From the NCBI GenBank assembly GCA_028868825.1, contig JAGWTU010000036.1, positions 1-52,169 on the forward strand: a DNA stretch of 52,169 bases. Direction: 5' to 3'. A model generated the notes under the pieces. That model did not search any database and was not told where the DNA came from. It was given only the letters and a program-made list of their open reading frames with translations. Of the stretch, positions 8,486-16,608 are shown one piece after another. A program made the position numbers and the translations under genes. The stretch's first letter is position 1, and each line of letters opens with the position of its first letter. This stretch comes from Burkholderiales bacterium (GTDB lineage Bacteria; Pseudomonadota; Gammaproteobacteria; Burkholderiales; Burkholderiaceae_C).

Positions 8486-9793
8486 GTGGCGCTGCTCGAC
8501 GGCGGCCGGGCGCCGCGCCGCTGGTCGCTCGTCGGACGGCTGACCGGCGGCGTGGTGCTGATCGCGCTGCTGTCGTTCGCGGCCCAGGCCGTCGTGCTCG
8601 CGCTGTGGCTGGTGCCGGTCACCGACGACCTCGCCGGCGTCGGCGCCGAGCAGGCGACGATGGTGCAGGCGGCGCTGGCCGCCGTACCGGCCGAGCAGCG
8701 CCCCGCGCTGGCGCGCAAGCTCTCCAACGGCTGGGTCACCGTGACCTCCCAGTTGCCGTCCGACGCCGGCGCCATCGCGCCGGTGCCACAGCGCGACCTG
8801 CCGGTGAGCGAGATCCTGCGGCGCGAGATCCAGGTCCGCTTCGCGCGCCGTCCGGGCCAGCGCTTCGCCGCCATCTTCCGCCTCCAGGTCGACGGCCAGG
8901 ACTGGTGGATGACGCGCGCCTACAGCGCCCTGCCGGGGGCCGTCACGGGCACCATCGGCATCTGGCTCGTCGTCCTCGGCGTCGCCACCGTCGGCGCGCT
9001 GCTGCTGTCGGTGCGCTTCATCGCGCGGCCCTTCGCGCGCCTGGCGGCGCAGATCTCGCACCAGCATGGCGCCCTGCAGCCACTGCCCGAGACCGGCGAC
9101 GCGAGCGCCGAACTGCGCTCGCTGGTGCGCGCCTTCAACGACCTCGTGCGCCAGGTCACCGCGGCCTCGCAGGGCCGGCAGCAGCTGCTCGCCGGCGTCT
9201 CGCACGACCTGCGCACGCCGCTGGCGCGGTTGCGGCTGCGCGCCGAGACGCAATGCGAGCCCGAGGTCGCCGACGCGCTCACCGCCGATCTGCTGGCGCT
9301 CGAACGCATCGTCGACCAGTTCCTCGCCTACGTGCAGGGCGACAACGGCCTCGCGCTGGGCACGCGCGAGCCGCTCGAGCGCACCGTCTCCGACCTCGTC
9401 GGGCGCTACGCCGGCACCGGCCAGGACGTCGTCGCGCGCATCGAGGCGGTGGCGGCCGAGGTGCCCGATGTCGCGGTGCAGCGCCTGCTCAGCAACCTCA
9501 TCGACAACGCCTACGCGCATGGCGGGGGTCCGGTCGAGGTCGCGCTGCGGACCTTGGCCGACGGCACCGTCGAGCTCGCCGTCTACGACCGCGGCAGCGG
9601 CATGACCGAAGAGGAGTTCGCGCGCGCCCAGCAGCCCTTCGTGCGGCTGACGAATTCGCGCAGCCAGCTCGGCCATTGCGGACTCGGGCTGGCGATCGTG
9701 GGCCAGATCGCGCGCCAGCTAGGCGGCCGCCTGCGGCTCGTGCGCGCCGAGGACGGCCGCTTCGGCATCGCGCTGGCGCTGCCGCCGGCCTGA
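8486..9793 (+). CDS. EnvZ-type sensor histidine kinase
   Basis: Inner-membrane sensor kinase of 435 residues, starting at a GTG that directly follows the regulator stop codon. Order: TM1 (about 20-43), a periplasmic loop of roughly 110 residues, TM2 (about 155-175), a HAMP linker, a HisKA dimerisation domain with His240 in GVSHDLRTPLARLR, and an ATPase domain with the N box (LLSNLIDNAYAHGG, Asn341), DRGSGM (G1) and GLGLAIV (G2). The short HisKA spacing and motif order match EnvZ-like kinases. It should phosphorylate Asp56 of the adjacent regulator. Confidence 0.93.
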   Translation: MALLDGGRAPRRWSLVGRLTGGVVLIALLSFAAQAVVLALWLVPVTDDLAGVGAEQATMVQAALAAVPAEQRPALARKLSNGWVTVTSQLPSDAGAIAPVPQRDLPVSEILRREIQVRFARRPGQRFAAIFRLQVDGQDWWMTRAYSALPGAVTGTIGIWLVVLGVATVGALLLSVRFIARPFARLAAQISHQHGALQPLPETGDASAELRSLVRAFNDLVRQVTAASQGRQQLLAGVSHDLRTPLARLRLRAETQCEPEVADALTADLLALERIVDQFLAYVQGDNGLALGTREPLERTVSDLVGRYAGTGQDVVARIEAVAAEVPDVAVQRLLSNLIDNAYAHGGGPVEVALRTLADGTVELAVYDRGSGMTEEEFARAQQPFVRLTNSRSQLGHCGLGLAIVGQIARQLGGRLRLVRAEDGRFGIALALPPA

Positions 9794-9957
9794 GCAAGGC
9801 GATCGCATCGCCCGCGGTCGCCGCGGCGCGCCATGACGCCGCATGACGCCAGCCCGCGAGCGGTCATCCCGGGTGACGGTCGACGGGCCCCACGCAACCC
9901 GCAACCCCGCGGCCGGACCTACGCTGGCGCCTCCCCTGTCTCGAATCGGATCCCACC

Positions 9958-10644
9958 GTGAACCATCCTGCCCTGCATACGACCCCCTTCCGACCGGCGA
10001 GCGATCGCCGCTGGCCCTTCCCTTCGCCGCTGCCGGTGTTCGAATTCGAATCGTGGCCCTTCGTCGAGCGCGGCGCCGCGCTGCGCGTCTATCCGGGCGA
10101 GATCGTGCGCATCAGCGGCGGCAGCGCGCGCTCGCGCCAGGCGCTCCTGCTGGCGGCGGCAGGTTCGGGCGCTTGTGGTGCCGGTGCCGGTGCCGGCGGC
10201 GATGCCGGCGGGCGCCGCGTCGCGCAGGTCTTCTTCGGCGACACCCTGCCCGCCGCGGCGACGGTGGCCGCCAGCGTCGCGCTGCCGCTGGTGCGCGGCG
10301 GCCTGCCGATCGATGCGGCGCTTGCACGCGCCCGGCTGGAGCTCGACGGCCTCGGCGCGGCCGATCTGTCGGATCGGCGCCCCGAATCGCTGAGCGCACA
10401 CGAACGGCGCCTGGCGCTGCTCGCCGCGGCGCTGGCGCAGCGGCCGGCCCTGCTCGTCATCGAGCAGGCCGAGAGTCAGCTCGAGCCGGTGGAGGTCTCG
10501 TCGTTGCGGCTGGCGCTGTGGTACCTGGCGTCGAACCACGACGCTTGCGTCGTGATGACGACCGACCATCCGCGGCTGATCGCCAGCGCCGACCGTCACC
10601 TCGACCTCGACCGTTACGCCCCGCTGGCGCGCGCCGCGGCCTGA
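9958..10644 (+). CDS. Degenerate ABC-type ATPase-like protein, function unknown
   Basis: A 228-residue protein starting at a GTG at 9958. Its layout is that of an ABC transporter ATPase: GEIVRISGGSARSRQALLLA at the Walker A position, ESLSAHERRLALLAAALAQR at the signature/helical position, LLVIEQAESQLEP at the Walker B position and VVMTTDHP at the switch-His position. The Walker A lacks GxGKS/T, the signature lacks GGQ, and the Walker B reads IEQAE rather than DEP. ATP hydrolysis is therefore unlikely. A Gly/Ala-rich insert (about 66-82) follows the pseudo-P-loop. No permease gene is adjacent. It may be a regulatory or vestigial ABC subunit. The frame and convergent terminator support a real gene. 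Confidence 0.7.
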   Translation: MNHPALHTTPFRPASDRRWPFPSPLPVFEFESWPFVERGAALRVYPGEIVRISGGSARSRQALLLAAAGSGACGAGAGAGGDAGGRRVAQVFFGDTLPAAATVAASVALPLVRGGLPIDAALARARLELDGLGAADLSDRRPESLSAHERRLALLAAALAQRPALLVIEQAESQLEPVEVSSLRLALWYLASNHDACVVMTTDHPRLIASADRHLDLDRYAPLARAAA

Positions 10645-10679
10645 GGGCTGCGGGCCGCTTCGGCCCGACTCAGGCCGCG
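10635..10679. terminator. Large composite hairpin between convergent genes
   Basis: A perfect 11-bp inverted repeat (CGCGGCCTGAG at 10635-10645 and CTCAGGCCGCG at 10669-10679) encloses a second stem, GGGCCG-CTT-CGGCCC, at 10652-10666. Both stop codons of the converging genes (10642-10644 on + and 10670-10672 on -) lie in the outer arms. There is no T-run, so any termination would be hairpin-driven or Rho-assisted. Confidence 0.55.
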
Positions 10680-11248
10680 ACGGGCGCCAGCACGGGCTTG
10701 TACTCGGGATCGAGCGGCAGTCGCATCGCGCTGGTGTACTTGTTGAACATCGTCGCGAGGTCGATCACCGAGAGCAGCTCGCGGATCTCGTCATCGTCGA
10801 AGTCGGCATCGCGCAGCGACTCGAAATCGGCGTCGCTGACGGCGTTGGCGTCGCGCGCCATGCGGATCGCGAAATTCAGCGCCGCGCGGTGCGAGGGCGG
10901 CAGCTTCAGCCGCTGGTCCTCGGTGTCGAGCAGGGCGTTGAGGTCCTCGAACTTCAGCGTCGGGTCCATGCCCAGCACGGCGTGGGCATGGCAGGCGCTG
11001 CAGTAGCGCGAGCCGTTCTCGACCGAGACGACGAAGATCACCATCTCCTTGAGGATCGAGGGCATCACGCCGTGCACCAGCGAGCCCTTCGTGCGCTCCC
11101 AGTAGGCGTGCAGCAGCGGCACGTTGCAGCCCAGGCTCTGGACCCAGTAGGGCACGGCGGTGGAACCGGTCTGGCGCAGGAAATCGTCGTAGATCGCCCG
11201 CACGTCGGCGTTGGCGGATTCGTAGTCGACCAGGGTGTAGCGCTTCAT
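10670..11248 (-). CDS. AhpD-like carboxymuconolactone decarboxylase family protein
   Basis: A 192-residue all-helical protein of the AhpD/peroxidase-related family. The redox pair is Cys83-x-x-Cys86 in YCSACHAHAV, with His87 and His89 directly after, and the conserved upstream segment SILKEMVIFVVSVENG carries an acidic residue. AhpD-type enzymes cycle this CxxC pair as thiol reductants or peroxidases. The true substrate is unknown. Its ATG overlaps the stop of the upstream GGDEF gene in an ATGA arrangement (11245-11248), so the two are translationally coupled. Confidence 0.85.
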   Translation of the reverse strand: MKRYTLVDYESANADVRAIYDDFLRQTGSTAVPYWVQSLGCNVPLLHAYWERTKGSLVHGVMPSILKEMVIFVVSVENGSRYCSACHAHAVLGMDPTLKFEDLNALLDTEDQRLKLPPSHRAALNFAIRMARDANAVSDADFESLRDADFDDDEIRELLSVIDLATMFNKYTSAMRLPLDPEYKPVLAPVAA

Positions 11249-12357
11249 CGTGAAACTCTTTCTTCGGGGGTGGTTTCAGGGGGGGGTGGGGATTCCGGCG
11301 GCGGGGCCACGGTGACGCGGTTGCGGCCCTCGGCCTTCGAGCGGTAGAGCGCCGCGTCGGCGCGGCTGATCAGCGTTTCGGCGGTCGCGCCGGGGTCGCC
11401 GTCGGTGCTGGCGGCACCGAGGCTGACCGTCACCGCCAGCTCGAGGCCGCTGGCGGGGTCGATGACGAAGGGCGCGGCGGCGATGCCTTCGCGGATGCGG
11501 TTGCCCGCCAGGCGCGCCTCGTGCGCGCCGCAGGGGTAGAGCACGAAGAGGAATTCCTCGCCGCCATAGCGGCCGAAGCTCTCGCTCGTCCGCGCCAGGA
11601 TGCGGAATCGGCGGCACAGCTCGCGCAGCACCTCGTCGCCCGCCGGGTGGCCATAGCCGTCGTTGACGCGCTTGAAATGGTCGGCGTCGACGATGATCAC
11701 CGCCAGCGGCACGTGCATGCGCCGCGCCAGCGCGAGCTGCCCGCTCAGGCGGTCGAGGATGGCGGCGCGGTTCAGCGCGCCCGTCAGCGCGTCGGTGTAG
11801 GCGCGGGCGCGCAACTCCTCGAGCGCCTTGGCGCGCAGCGTGGCGTGCAGCAGGTGGTCGGCGAGCTGCGTGCCCAGCAGCTGGATGAACTTGCGGTCGA
11901 GGGCGCTGAAGGGCTCGGCCTTCGACGCGACGCCGATCAGGCCGACGGCCACGCCGCTGTGCGTGATCGGCGTGACCAGAACCTCGGAGCCGCCCTCCAC
12001 CGCCAGATCCGGCGGCAGGGCGGGGTCGAGCGCGGCGCCGGCGTCGAGCACGCAGGGGTGCTGGGTGCGCCAATGATGGGCGTCCCAGGGCGGCAGAGAT
12101 TCGAGCGGGGCCACCGTCGCGGCGCCACGGCGTGCGGCCAGGCACAGAAAGCCCGGCTCCTGGGCCAGCACGAGCCGCCACGCGCCATGCTGGGCGATGT
12201 ATTTCCAGCGCGACGCGCAAAGGCGCGCGGCCGCGTCGACGTCGTCGAGCGGCCGCAGATCGTCGAGCAGTCGGAACAGCGCTTCGTAGCGCACCAGCTG
12301 CTGCTGCGCAGAGGCCAGGGGGCTGTTCGGGTGTTGCGGTTCCATCGGGGCAGCCAC
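11245..12357 (-). CDS. GAF-GGDEF diguanylate cyclase
   Basis: A 370-residue cytosolic protein that should make cyclic di-GMP from GTP. A GAF-like sensor region (about 30-185) is followed by a GGDEF domain (about 195-350) starting at YTDALTGALNRAAI, with the active-site motif GGEEF in FGRYGGEEFLFVL. The position of the allosteric I-site reads RTSE instead of RxxD, so product inhibition may be weak or absent. The C-terminus is a Pro/Glu-rich tail. There is no transmembrane segment. It is the first gene of a two-gene unit with the AhpD-like gene. The alternative ATG five codons in (MEPQH) is equally possible. Confidence 0.92.
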   Translation of the reverse strand: MAAPMEPQHPNSPLASAQQQLVRYEALFRLLDDLRPLDDVDAAARLCASRWKYIAQHGAWRLVLAQEPGFLCLAARRGAATVAPLESLPPWDAHHWRTQHPCVLDAGAALDPALPPDLAVEGGSEVLVTPITHSGVAVGLIGVASKAEPFSALDRKFIQLLGTQLADHLLHATLRAKALEELRARAYTDALTGALNRAAILDRLSGQLALARRMHVPLAVIIVDADHFKRVNDGYGHPAGDEVLRELCRRFRILARTSESFGRYGGEEFLFVLYPCGAHEARLAGNRIREGIAAAPFVIDPASGLELAVTVSLGAASTDGDPGATAETLISRADAALYRSKAEGRNRVTVAPPPESPPPPETTPEERVSR

Positions 12358-12460
12358 CCCGCGAGACGAGCGCGGGGTGGGTGCATCCGACTATCGGCCG
12401 CGGGCAGCCGACATTGAGGACTGATCGAGCGCCTTAGCCTTCAGGACGCCCAACGTATCC

Positions 12461-13750
12461 TTAAGGATAGAGTCCGCGCTCCTCGCGCGCCGTCAGGATG
12501 CGCTCACAGGCGACCGCGAAGGTCGCCGTGCGCAGCGTGATGCGATGGCGGTCGGCGGTGTCCCAGATGCGGCGCAGCGCGCCGATCATGATCTTGTCCA
12601 GACGCACGTTGATCTCGTCCTCGGTCCAGAAGAACGAGCTGAAGTCCTGCACCCACTCGAAGTAGCTGACGGTGACGCCGCCGGCGTTGCAGATCACGTC
12701 GGGGACGACGAGGATGCCGCGCTCGGCGAGGATGTCGTCGGCCGAGGGCACGGTGGGGCCGTTGGCGCCCTCGAGCACCAGCTTGGCCTTCGTGCGGCGG
12801 GCGCGCTCGGCGGTGATCTGGCCTTCGAGCGCGGCCGGGATCAGGATGTCGCAGGCGACGTCCCAGAACTCCTCGTCCTTCATCGGCTCGGCACCCTTGA
12901 AGCCGCCGACGCCGCCATGCTCCTTCACATGGGCCGTCAGGTCGGCCATGTCGAAGCCGCGGTCGTTGTAGATCGTCCCGGTGTGGTCCTGGGCGGCGAC
13001 GATCTTGCTGCCGGCCTGGTTGAAGAGCTCGGCGGCGGCCGAGCCGACGTTGCCGAAGCCCTGCACGGCGACGCGCGCGCCGGTGAGTTCGAGGTCGATG
13101 CGCCGCGCCGCCTCGCGCCCGGTGACGAAGACGCCGCGGCCGGTGGCCTTGACGCGGCCCAGCGAGCCGCCGAGATGGATCGGCTTGCCGGTGACGACGC
13201 CGGTGGCGGTGGTGCCGGTGTTCATCGAGTAGGTGTCCATCATCCACGCCATGATCTGCGGGTTGGTGTTCACGTCGGGCGCCGGGATGTCGCTGTGCGG
13301 CCCGATGATGATGCCGATCTCGCTCGTATAGCGGCGCGTCATCCGTTCGAGCTCCTTGCGCGAGAGCAGCGCCGGATCGACGCGGATGCCGCCCTTGGCG
13401 CCGCCGTAGGGCAGGTTGACGGCGGCGTTCTTGACGCTCATCCAGGCGGCCAGCGCCATCACCTCCTCGAGCGTGACGTCGGGGTGGAAGCGCACGCCGC
13501 CCTTGCCGGGGCCGCGGCTGAGGTTGTGCTGGACGCGGAAGCCCTCGAAATGGGCGACGCGGCCGTCGTCGAGCTCGATCGGCACGTCGACGATCAGCGC
13601 CCGTTTCGGGCGCTTGAGCGTCTCGACCCAGCGCGCCAGATGGCCCAGATAGGGCACGACCCGGTCGACCTGCATCAGGTAGGTGCCCCAGGGGCTGTCG
13701 GGCGTGGGATGGACCGACGACAGCGGCATCGGTGTGAGCGTTGAATTCAT
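12461..13750 (-). CDS. gdhA: Glutamate dehydrogenase (Glu/Leu/Phe/Val family)
   Basis: Cytosolic hexameric enzyme interconverting glutamate with 2-oxoglutarate and ammonia using NAD(P). The 429-residue product has the substrate-binding lysines in [11 protein letters not shown] and the catalytic Lys119 in [12 protein letters not shown], a dinucleotide-binding domain with [17 protein letters not shown], and the ending of RocG/GudB-type small GDHs ([14 protein letters not shown]). ATG 13750 ([10 protein letters not shown]) is chosen over an upstream in-frame start because it gives the family length. With putA and proC in the same window, proline-glutamate metabolism is well represented, although the genes are not one operon. 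Confidence 0.96.
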   Translation of the reverse strand: MNSTLTPMPLSSVHPTPDSPWGTYLMQVDRVVPYLGHLARWVETLKRPKRALIVDVPIELDDGRVAHFEGFRVQHNLSRGPGKGGVRFHPDVTLEEVMALAAWMSVKNAAVNLPYGGAKGGIRVDPALLSRKELERMTRRYTSEIGIIIGPHSDIPAPDVNTNPQIMAWMMDTYSMNTGTTATGVVTGKPIHLGGSLGRVKATGRGVFVTGREAARRIDLELTGARVAVQGFGNVGSAAAELFNQAGSKIVAAQDHTGTIYNDRGFDMADLTAHVKEHGGVGGFKGAEPMKDEEFWDVACDILIPAALEGQITAERARRTKAKLVLEGANGPTVPSADDILAERGILVVPDVICNAGGVTVSYFEWVQDFSSFFWTEDEINVRLDKIMIGALRRIWDTADRHRITLRTATFAVACERILTAREERGLYP

Positions 13751-13958
13751 GGTGGTGTTTCCTCGTGGGCTGGGTGTCTCGAGCCGGCGTCGCACCTCTT
13801 GGGTGCGGCGCTGCGGCCGCGTCGCGCACTGTAGGCGGGCGGCGACCGAATTTGTCACCGTCCCCCATGCCGGCTTTGCATGGCTGCTGTGCACCGCCGT
13901 CATCGCCGGGCGCTCGCTACACTGGTCCCATGCGACCCCCTAGCTCACTTCGTTCGCG

Positions 13959-14007
13959 CCCCCCCAAGGGGGGTTCAGTACCTTCGGAACGGCCGGGCGG
14001 TACTGAA
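13959..14007. repeat. Palindromic element abutting the proC start codon
   Basis: Two adjacent inverted repeats: CCCCCC-AA-GGGGGG (13960-13973), and TTCAGTACC (13974-13982) with GGTACTGAA (13999-14007) around a 16-nt spacer. The last A of the right arm is the A of the proC ATG. No Shine-Dalgarno is visible in the arms. It looks like a dispersed intergenic element or a leader hairpin, but no second copy is seen in this window. Confidence 0.6.
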
Positions 14008-14822
14008 TGAACGAATCCCTGATCGCCTTCGTCGGCGGCGGCAACATGGCCGGCGCGCTCATCGGCGGGCTGCGCCGTGCCGGCCGCGAGGCCGCCGCCA
14101 TCCTCGTCGTCGAGCCCGCCGAGGCCCAGCGCGAGCGGCTGGCGCGCGAATTCGGCGTCACGGCGCTGGCCGCGGCGGACGCCCGGCTGGCCCGGGCCGC
14201 CACCGTCGTCTGGGCCGTCAAGCCGCAGCTCTTCGCCGCCGCCGCGGCGCCCTGCGCGGCGCATGTCGGCGCCGCGCTCCAGGTCAGCGTGATGGCCGGC
14301 GTGCGCAGCGACGCCATCGCGCGCGCCAGCGGCAGCCAGCGCGTCGTGCGCGCGATGCCGAACACGCCGGCGCTGATCGGTCGCGGCATCGCCGGGCTCT
14401 ATGCGCGGCCCGCCGTCGGCGCGGCCGAGCGCGCGGCCGTCGAGACGCTGCTCGCGCCCACCGGCGCGACGCTGTGGGTCGAGCGCGAGGCCGATCTCGA
14501 CGCCGTGACCGCGCTCTCGGGCTCGGGTCCGGCCTATGTCTACTACCTGCTCGAGGCGCTTGTCGAGGCCGCGGGCGCGATGGGACTGGATCCGGCGCAG
14601 GGCAAGCGGCTGGCGCTGGCGACGCTCGAAGGCGCCACCGCGCTGGCCGCCGCCGCGAGCGAAGAACCCGCCGCGCTGCGCGCCCAGGTGACCTCCAAGG
14701 GCGGGACGACGCATGCGGCGATCGGCGTGCTCGAGGCCGCGGGCGTGAAGCCGGCCTTCGTGCGCGCGCTGCTCGCGGCGCAGGCGCGCTCGCGCGAGCT
14801 CGGCGACGAGTTCGGCGCCTAG
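14007..14822 (+). CDS. proC: Pyrroline-5-carboxylate reductase
   Basis: Last step of proline biosynthesis: NAD(P)H-dependent reduction of 1-pyrroline-5-carboxylate to proline in the cytosol. The 271-residue product starts MNESLIAFVGGGNMAGALIG with the Rossmann GGGNMA motif at residues 10-15. It contains VVRAMPNTPALIGRGIAGL and the helical dimerisation domain with ALSGSGPAYVYYLLEAL and QVTSKGGTTHAAI, all family signatures. The start is fixed by the N-terminal motif, but it sits at the edge of a hairpin. In other Burkholderiales proC often follows yggS; here a separate copy of the pair is split. Its stop lies in a hairpin shared with ubiA. Confidence 0.96.
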   Translation: MNESLIAFVGGGNMAGALIGGLRRAGREAAAILVVEPAEAQRERLAREFGVTALAAADARLARAATVVWAVKPQLFAAAAAPCAAHVGAALQVSVMAGVRSDAIARASGSQRVVRAMPNTPALIGRGIAGLYARPAVGAAERAAVETLLAPTGATLWVEREADLDAVTALSGSGPAYVYYLLEALVEAAGAMGLDPAQGKRLALATLEGATALAAAASEEPAALRAQVTSKGGTTHAAIGVLEAAGVKPAFVRALLAAQARSRELGDEFGA

Positions 14823-14839
14823 CCTAGCCTGGGCTAGGC
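14822..14839. terminator. Bidirectional hairpin between proC and ubiA
   Basis: An 8-bp perfect inverted repeat, GCCTAGCC-TG-GGCTAGGC. The two stop codons (14820-14822 on +, 14834-14836 on -) lie at or inside its arms, so the genes are separated only by this element. There is no T-run. A role as a shared terminator is inferred. Confidence 0.5.
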
Positions 14840-15763
14840 GGCCAGCCGGCGCAGCGCGAGGTCGGCGACGACGCCGGCGTAGACGGCGAAGCCGACCCAG
14901 TGGTTGAGCCGGAAGGCCTTGAAGCAGCCCTCGCGCGAGCGGCCACGGATCAGCGTGTAATGCCAGGCGACCTGCGCGGCCGCGGCGGCGATGCCCAGGC
15001 CGAAGACCCAGCCCAATCCCGACGCGACGCCCAGCGCCGCCCAGCTCGCGAGATAGACGCCGTAGAACGCCATCACCGCCGCGACATCGTGGCGGCCGAG
15101 CGTGATCGCCGAGGTCTTCATGCCGATGCGCAGATCGTCGTCGCGGTCGACCATCGCGTATTCGGTGTCGTAGGCCAGCACCCAGAACAGGTTGGACAGC
15201 AGCAGCGCCCAGGCCGTCAGTGGCACCGCGGCGCGCACGGCGCCGGCGTCCCAGACCGGGCCGCCGAGCACCGCCGCGTAGGCCATCGGGATGCCGAAGC
15301 TGAAGGCCACGCCCAGCACCGCCTGTGGCATCGCCACGACCCGCTTCGCATAGGGATAGGCGAGCGAGATCGCGAAGCCGACGAAGGACAGCGCGATCGT
15401 CGCCGGGTTCGTCGTCAGCACGAGCGCGAAAGCCGCCAGCGCCAGCACGGCGCCGACAGCCAGCGCCTCGCCGGCGCCGAGCGCGCCGCGTGTCACCGGG
15501 CGCTGCGCCGTGCGCTTGACATGGCGGTCGAACTCGCGGTCGGCGACATCGTTGGCGCAGCAACCGGCGCTGCGCATCAGGATCGTGCCGGCGACGAACA
15601 CCCCCACCAGGTGCCAGCCCGGCCAGCCGCCGGCCGCCAGCCACAGCGCGGCCAGCGTCGGCCACAGCAGCAGCAGCCAGCCGGCGGGGCGGCTCCAGCG
15701 GATCAGGTCGAGGTAGAGCGCCCAACGGGGTGGGGGCGGGGGCGAGGTGCCGATGAAGTGCAT
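14834..15763 (-). CDS. ubiA: 4-hydroxybenzoate polyprenyltransferase
   Basis: Inner-membrane prenyltransferase of ubiquinone biosynthesis that attaches the polyprenyl chain to 4-hydroxybenzoate. The 309-residue product has about eight or nine hydrophobic helices and both Asp-rich Mg-prenyl-diphosphate motifs: NDVADREFD at 71-79 and [12 protein letters not shown] at 199-210. It also has the UbiA landmark RPVTRGALG. The length suits the family. The poly-Pro stretch after the start (residues 8-12) is unusual but harmless. It is divergent from a small unknown gene with about 80 bp between starts. Confidence 0.96.
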   Translation of the reverse strand: MHFIGTSPPPPPRWALYLDLIRWSRPAGWLLLLWPTLAALWLAAGGWPGWHLVGVFVAGTILMRSAGCCANDVADREFDRHVKRTAQRPVTRGALGAGEALAVGAVLALAAFALVLTTNPATIALSFVGFAISLAYPYAKRVVAMPQAVLGVAFSFGIPMAYAAVLGGPVWDAGAVRAAVPLTAWALLLSNLFWVLAYDTEYAMVDRDDDLRIGMKTSAITLGRHDVAAVMAFYGVYLASWAALGVASGLGWVFGLGIAAAAAQVAWHYTLIRGRSREGCFKAFRLNHWVGFAVYAGVVADLALRRLAA

Positions 15764-15843
15764 CGGCGCCGATTATCGAACGCGGAACCGGCGCCGCGCC
15801 GCCGCCACACAGCACACCGATGCCTTGTCCGCCTGCCGATCCG

Positions 15844-16362
15844 ATGACCGACCGCTACGCCCTGCTCGAGGCATTCAAGCAAGCCGCGCGCGAGTCCCCG
15901 CGCATCTGGGCCCGGCGCGGCGACGGCGGTGACGTCGTCGTCGGCGCCGAGCGCCGCGAAGGCGGCGGCGGTGACCAGACCGCGGCGCTGCTGATCGAGG
16001 CGCTGCGCCAGGCCTACGGCGTGGCCGCCACGGCCATCGCCCAGCGCGAGTTCAAGCTCGACGAGGACGCGGGCCCGGCGCTCGAATCGCGCCGCGTGTT
16101 GCAGGCGATCACCTGCGCCGCGGCGGCGCGCGCGCTCGACGAGGGCCGGCTCTACGGCGTGCGCATGTCGTACTCGGCCACCTTGGGCGGTTGCGAATTC
16201 GTCGCCGAATGCCGCCGCTGCGGCGTCGACCCGGCGACGCTGTCACCCGACTGCTGCCTGGCCATCGATGCCGAGATGGCGCGGCTGTGGTGCGGCACCG
16301 ATCTCGCCGTCGAGGACGCGGCCGCCCTGTTGTGCTCGTTGCTGCGGCGCGGCACGCATTGA
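15844..16362 (+). CDS. Conserved-looking hypothetical protein, Cys-containing
   Basis: I do not recognise this 172-residue product. It starts MTDRYALLEAFKQAARESPR, is largely helical in character, and contains a Cys-rich second half: one Cys in VLQAITCAAAARAL, then GGCEFVAECRRCGVDP and SPDCCLAIDAEMARLWCG. These eight or so cysteines could bind a metal or form a redox site. There is no signal peptide or membrane segment. Another in-frame ATG lies 8 codons upstream at 15820. It stands alone, divergent from ubiA and followed by a 246-bp regulatory-looking gap before an ECF sigma gene. Confidence 0.65.
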   Translation: MTDRYALLEAFKQAARESPRIWARRGDGGDVVVGAERREGGGGDQTAALLIEALRQAYGVAATAIAQREFKLDEDAGPALESRRVLQAITCAAAARALDEGRLYGVRMSYSATLGGCEFVAECRRCGVDPATLSPDCCLAIDAEMARLWCGTDLAVEDAAALLCSLLRRGTH

Positions 16363-16481
16363 GCACCGCCTGACGCGCGCGGCTCCGGCGCGCTTCTCCC
16401 ATGCGGAGATGAGCATAGGGATTCTCATTCCGACTCGACCTGTCATCCTTGCGTCCACGGCAGGGCAAGCGACTGAAGTCT

Positions 16482-16558
16482 GGGTAAATGATAAGTGTTT
16501 ACCCGTAATTTCCGGTTTTCGATGTCGCATCGACGGTCGCGTTGTCGTTTGTACAAAC
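16482..16558 (+). promoter_or_regulatory. Cluster of palindromes upstream of an ECF sigma gene
   Basis: This AT-richer stretch (28 G/C in 60 bases at 16481-16540) has three dyads: GGGTAAA (16482-16488) with TTTACCC (16498-16504) around 9 nt; CGATG-TCG-CATCG at 16520-16532; and a perfect 12-bp palindrome, GTTTGTACAAAC, at 16547-16558. They lie 51-127 bp upstream of the sigma-factor ATG. They look like operators of one or more dimeric regulators. The identity of any binding protein is unknown. Confidence 0.5.
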
Positions 16559-16608
16559 AGGGGCGCGCTGCATCGGGGCGCCACGGCAAACGAGGCGATC
16601 GAACCATC

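Noticed and set aside
13953..13978. C6-AA-G6 dyad as an intrinsic terminator for gdhA or the region upstream of proC
   Set aside because: No T-run and no upstream plus-strand gene; it is better seen as part of the palindromic element before proC.
16412..16434. Possible Fur-box-like core (GGATTCTCATTCC) upstream of the ECF sigma gene
   Set aside because: Only the central ten bases resemble the consensus and the flanks do not; the sigma factor is not of the FecI type by eye.
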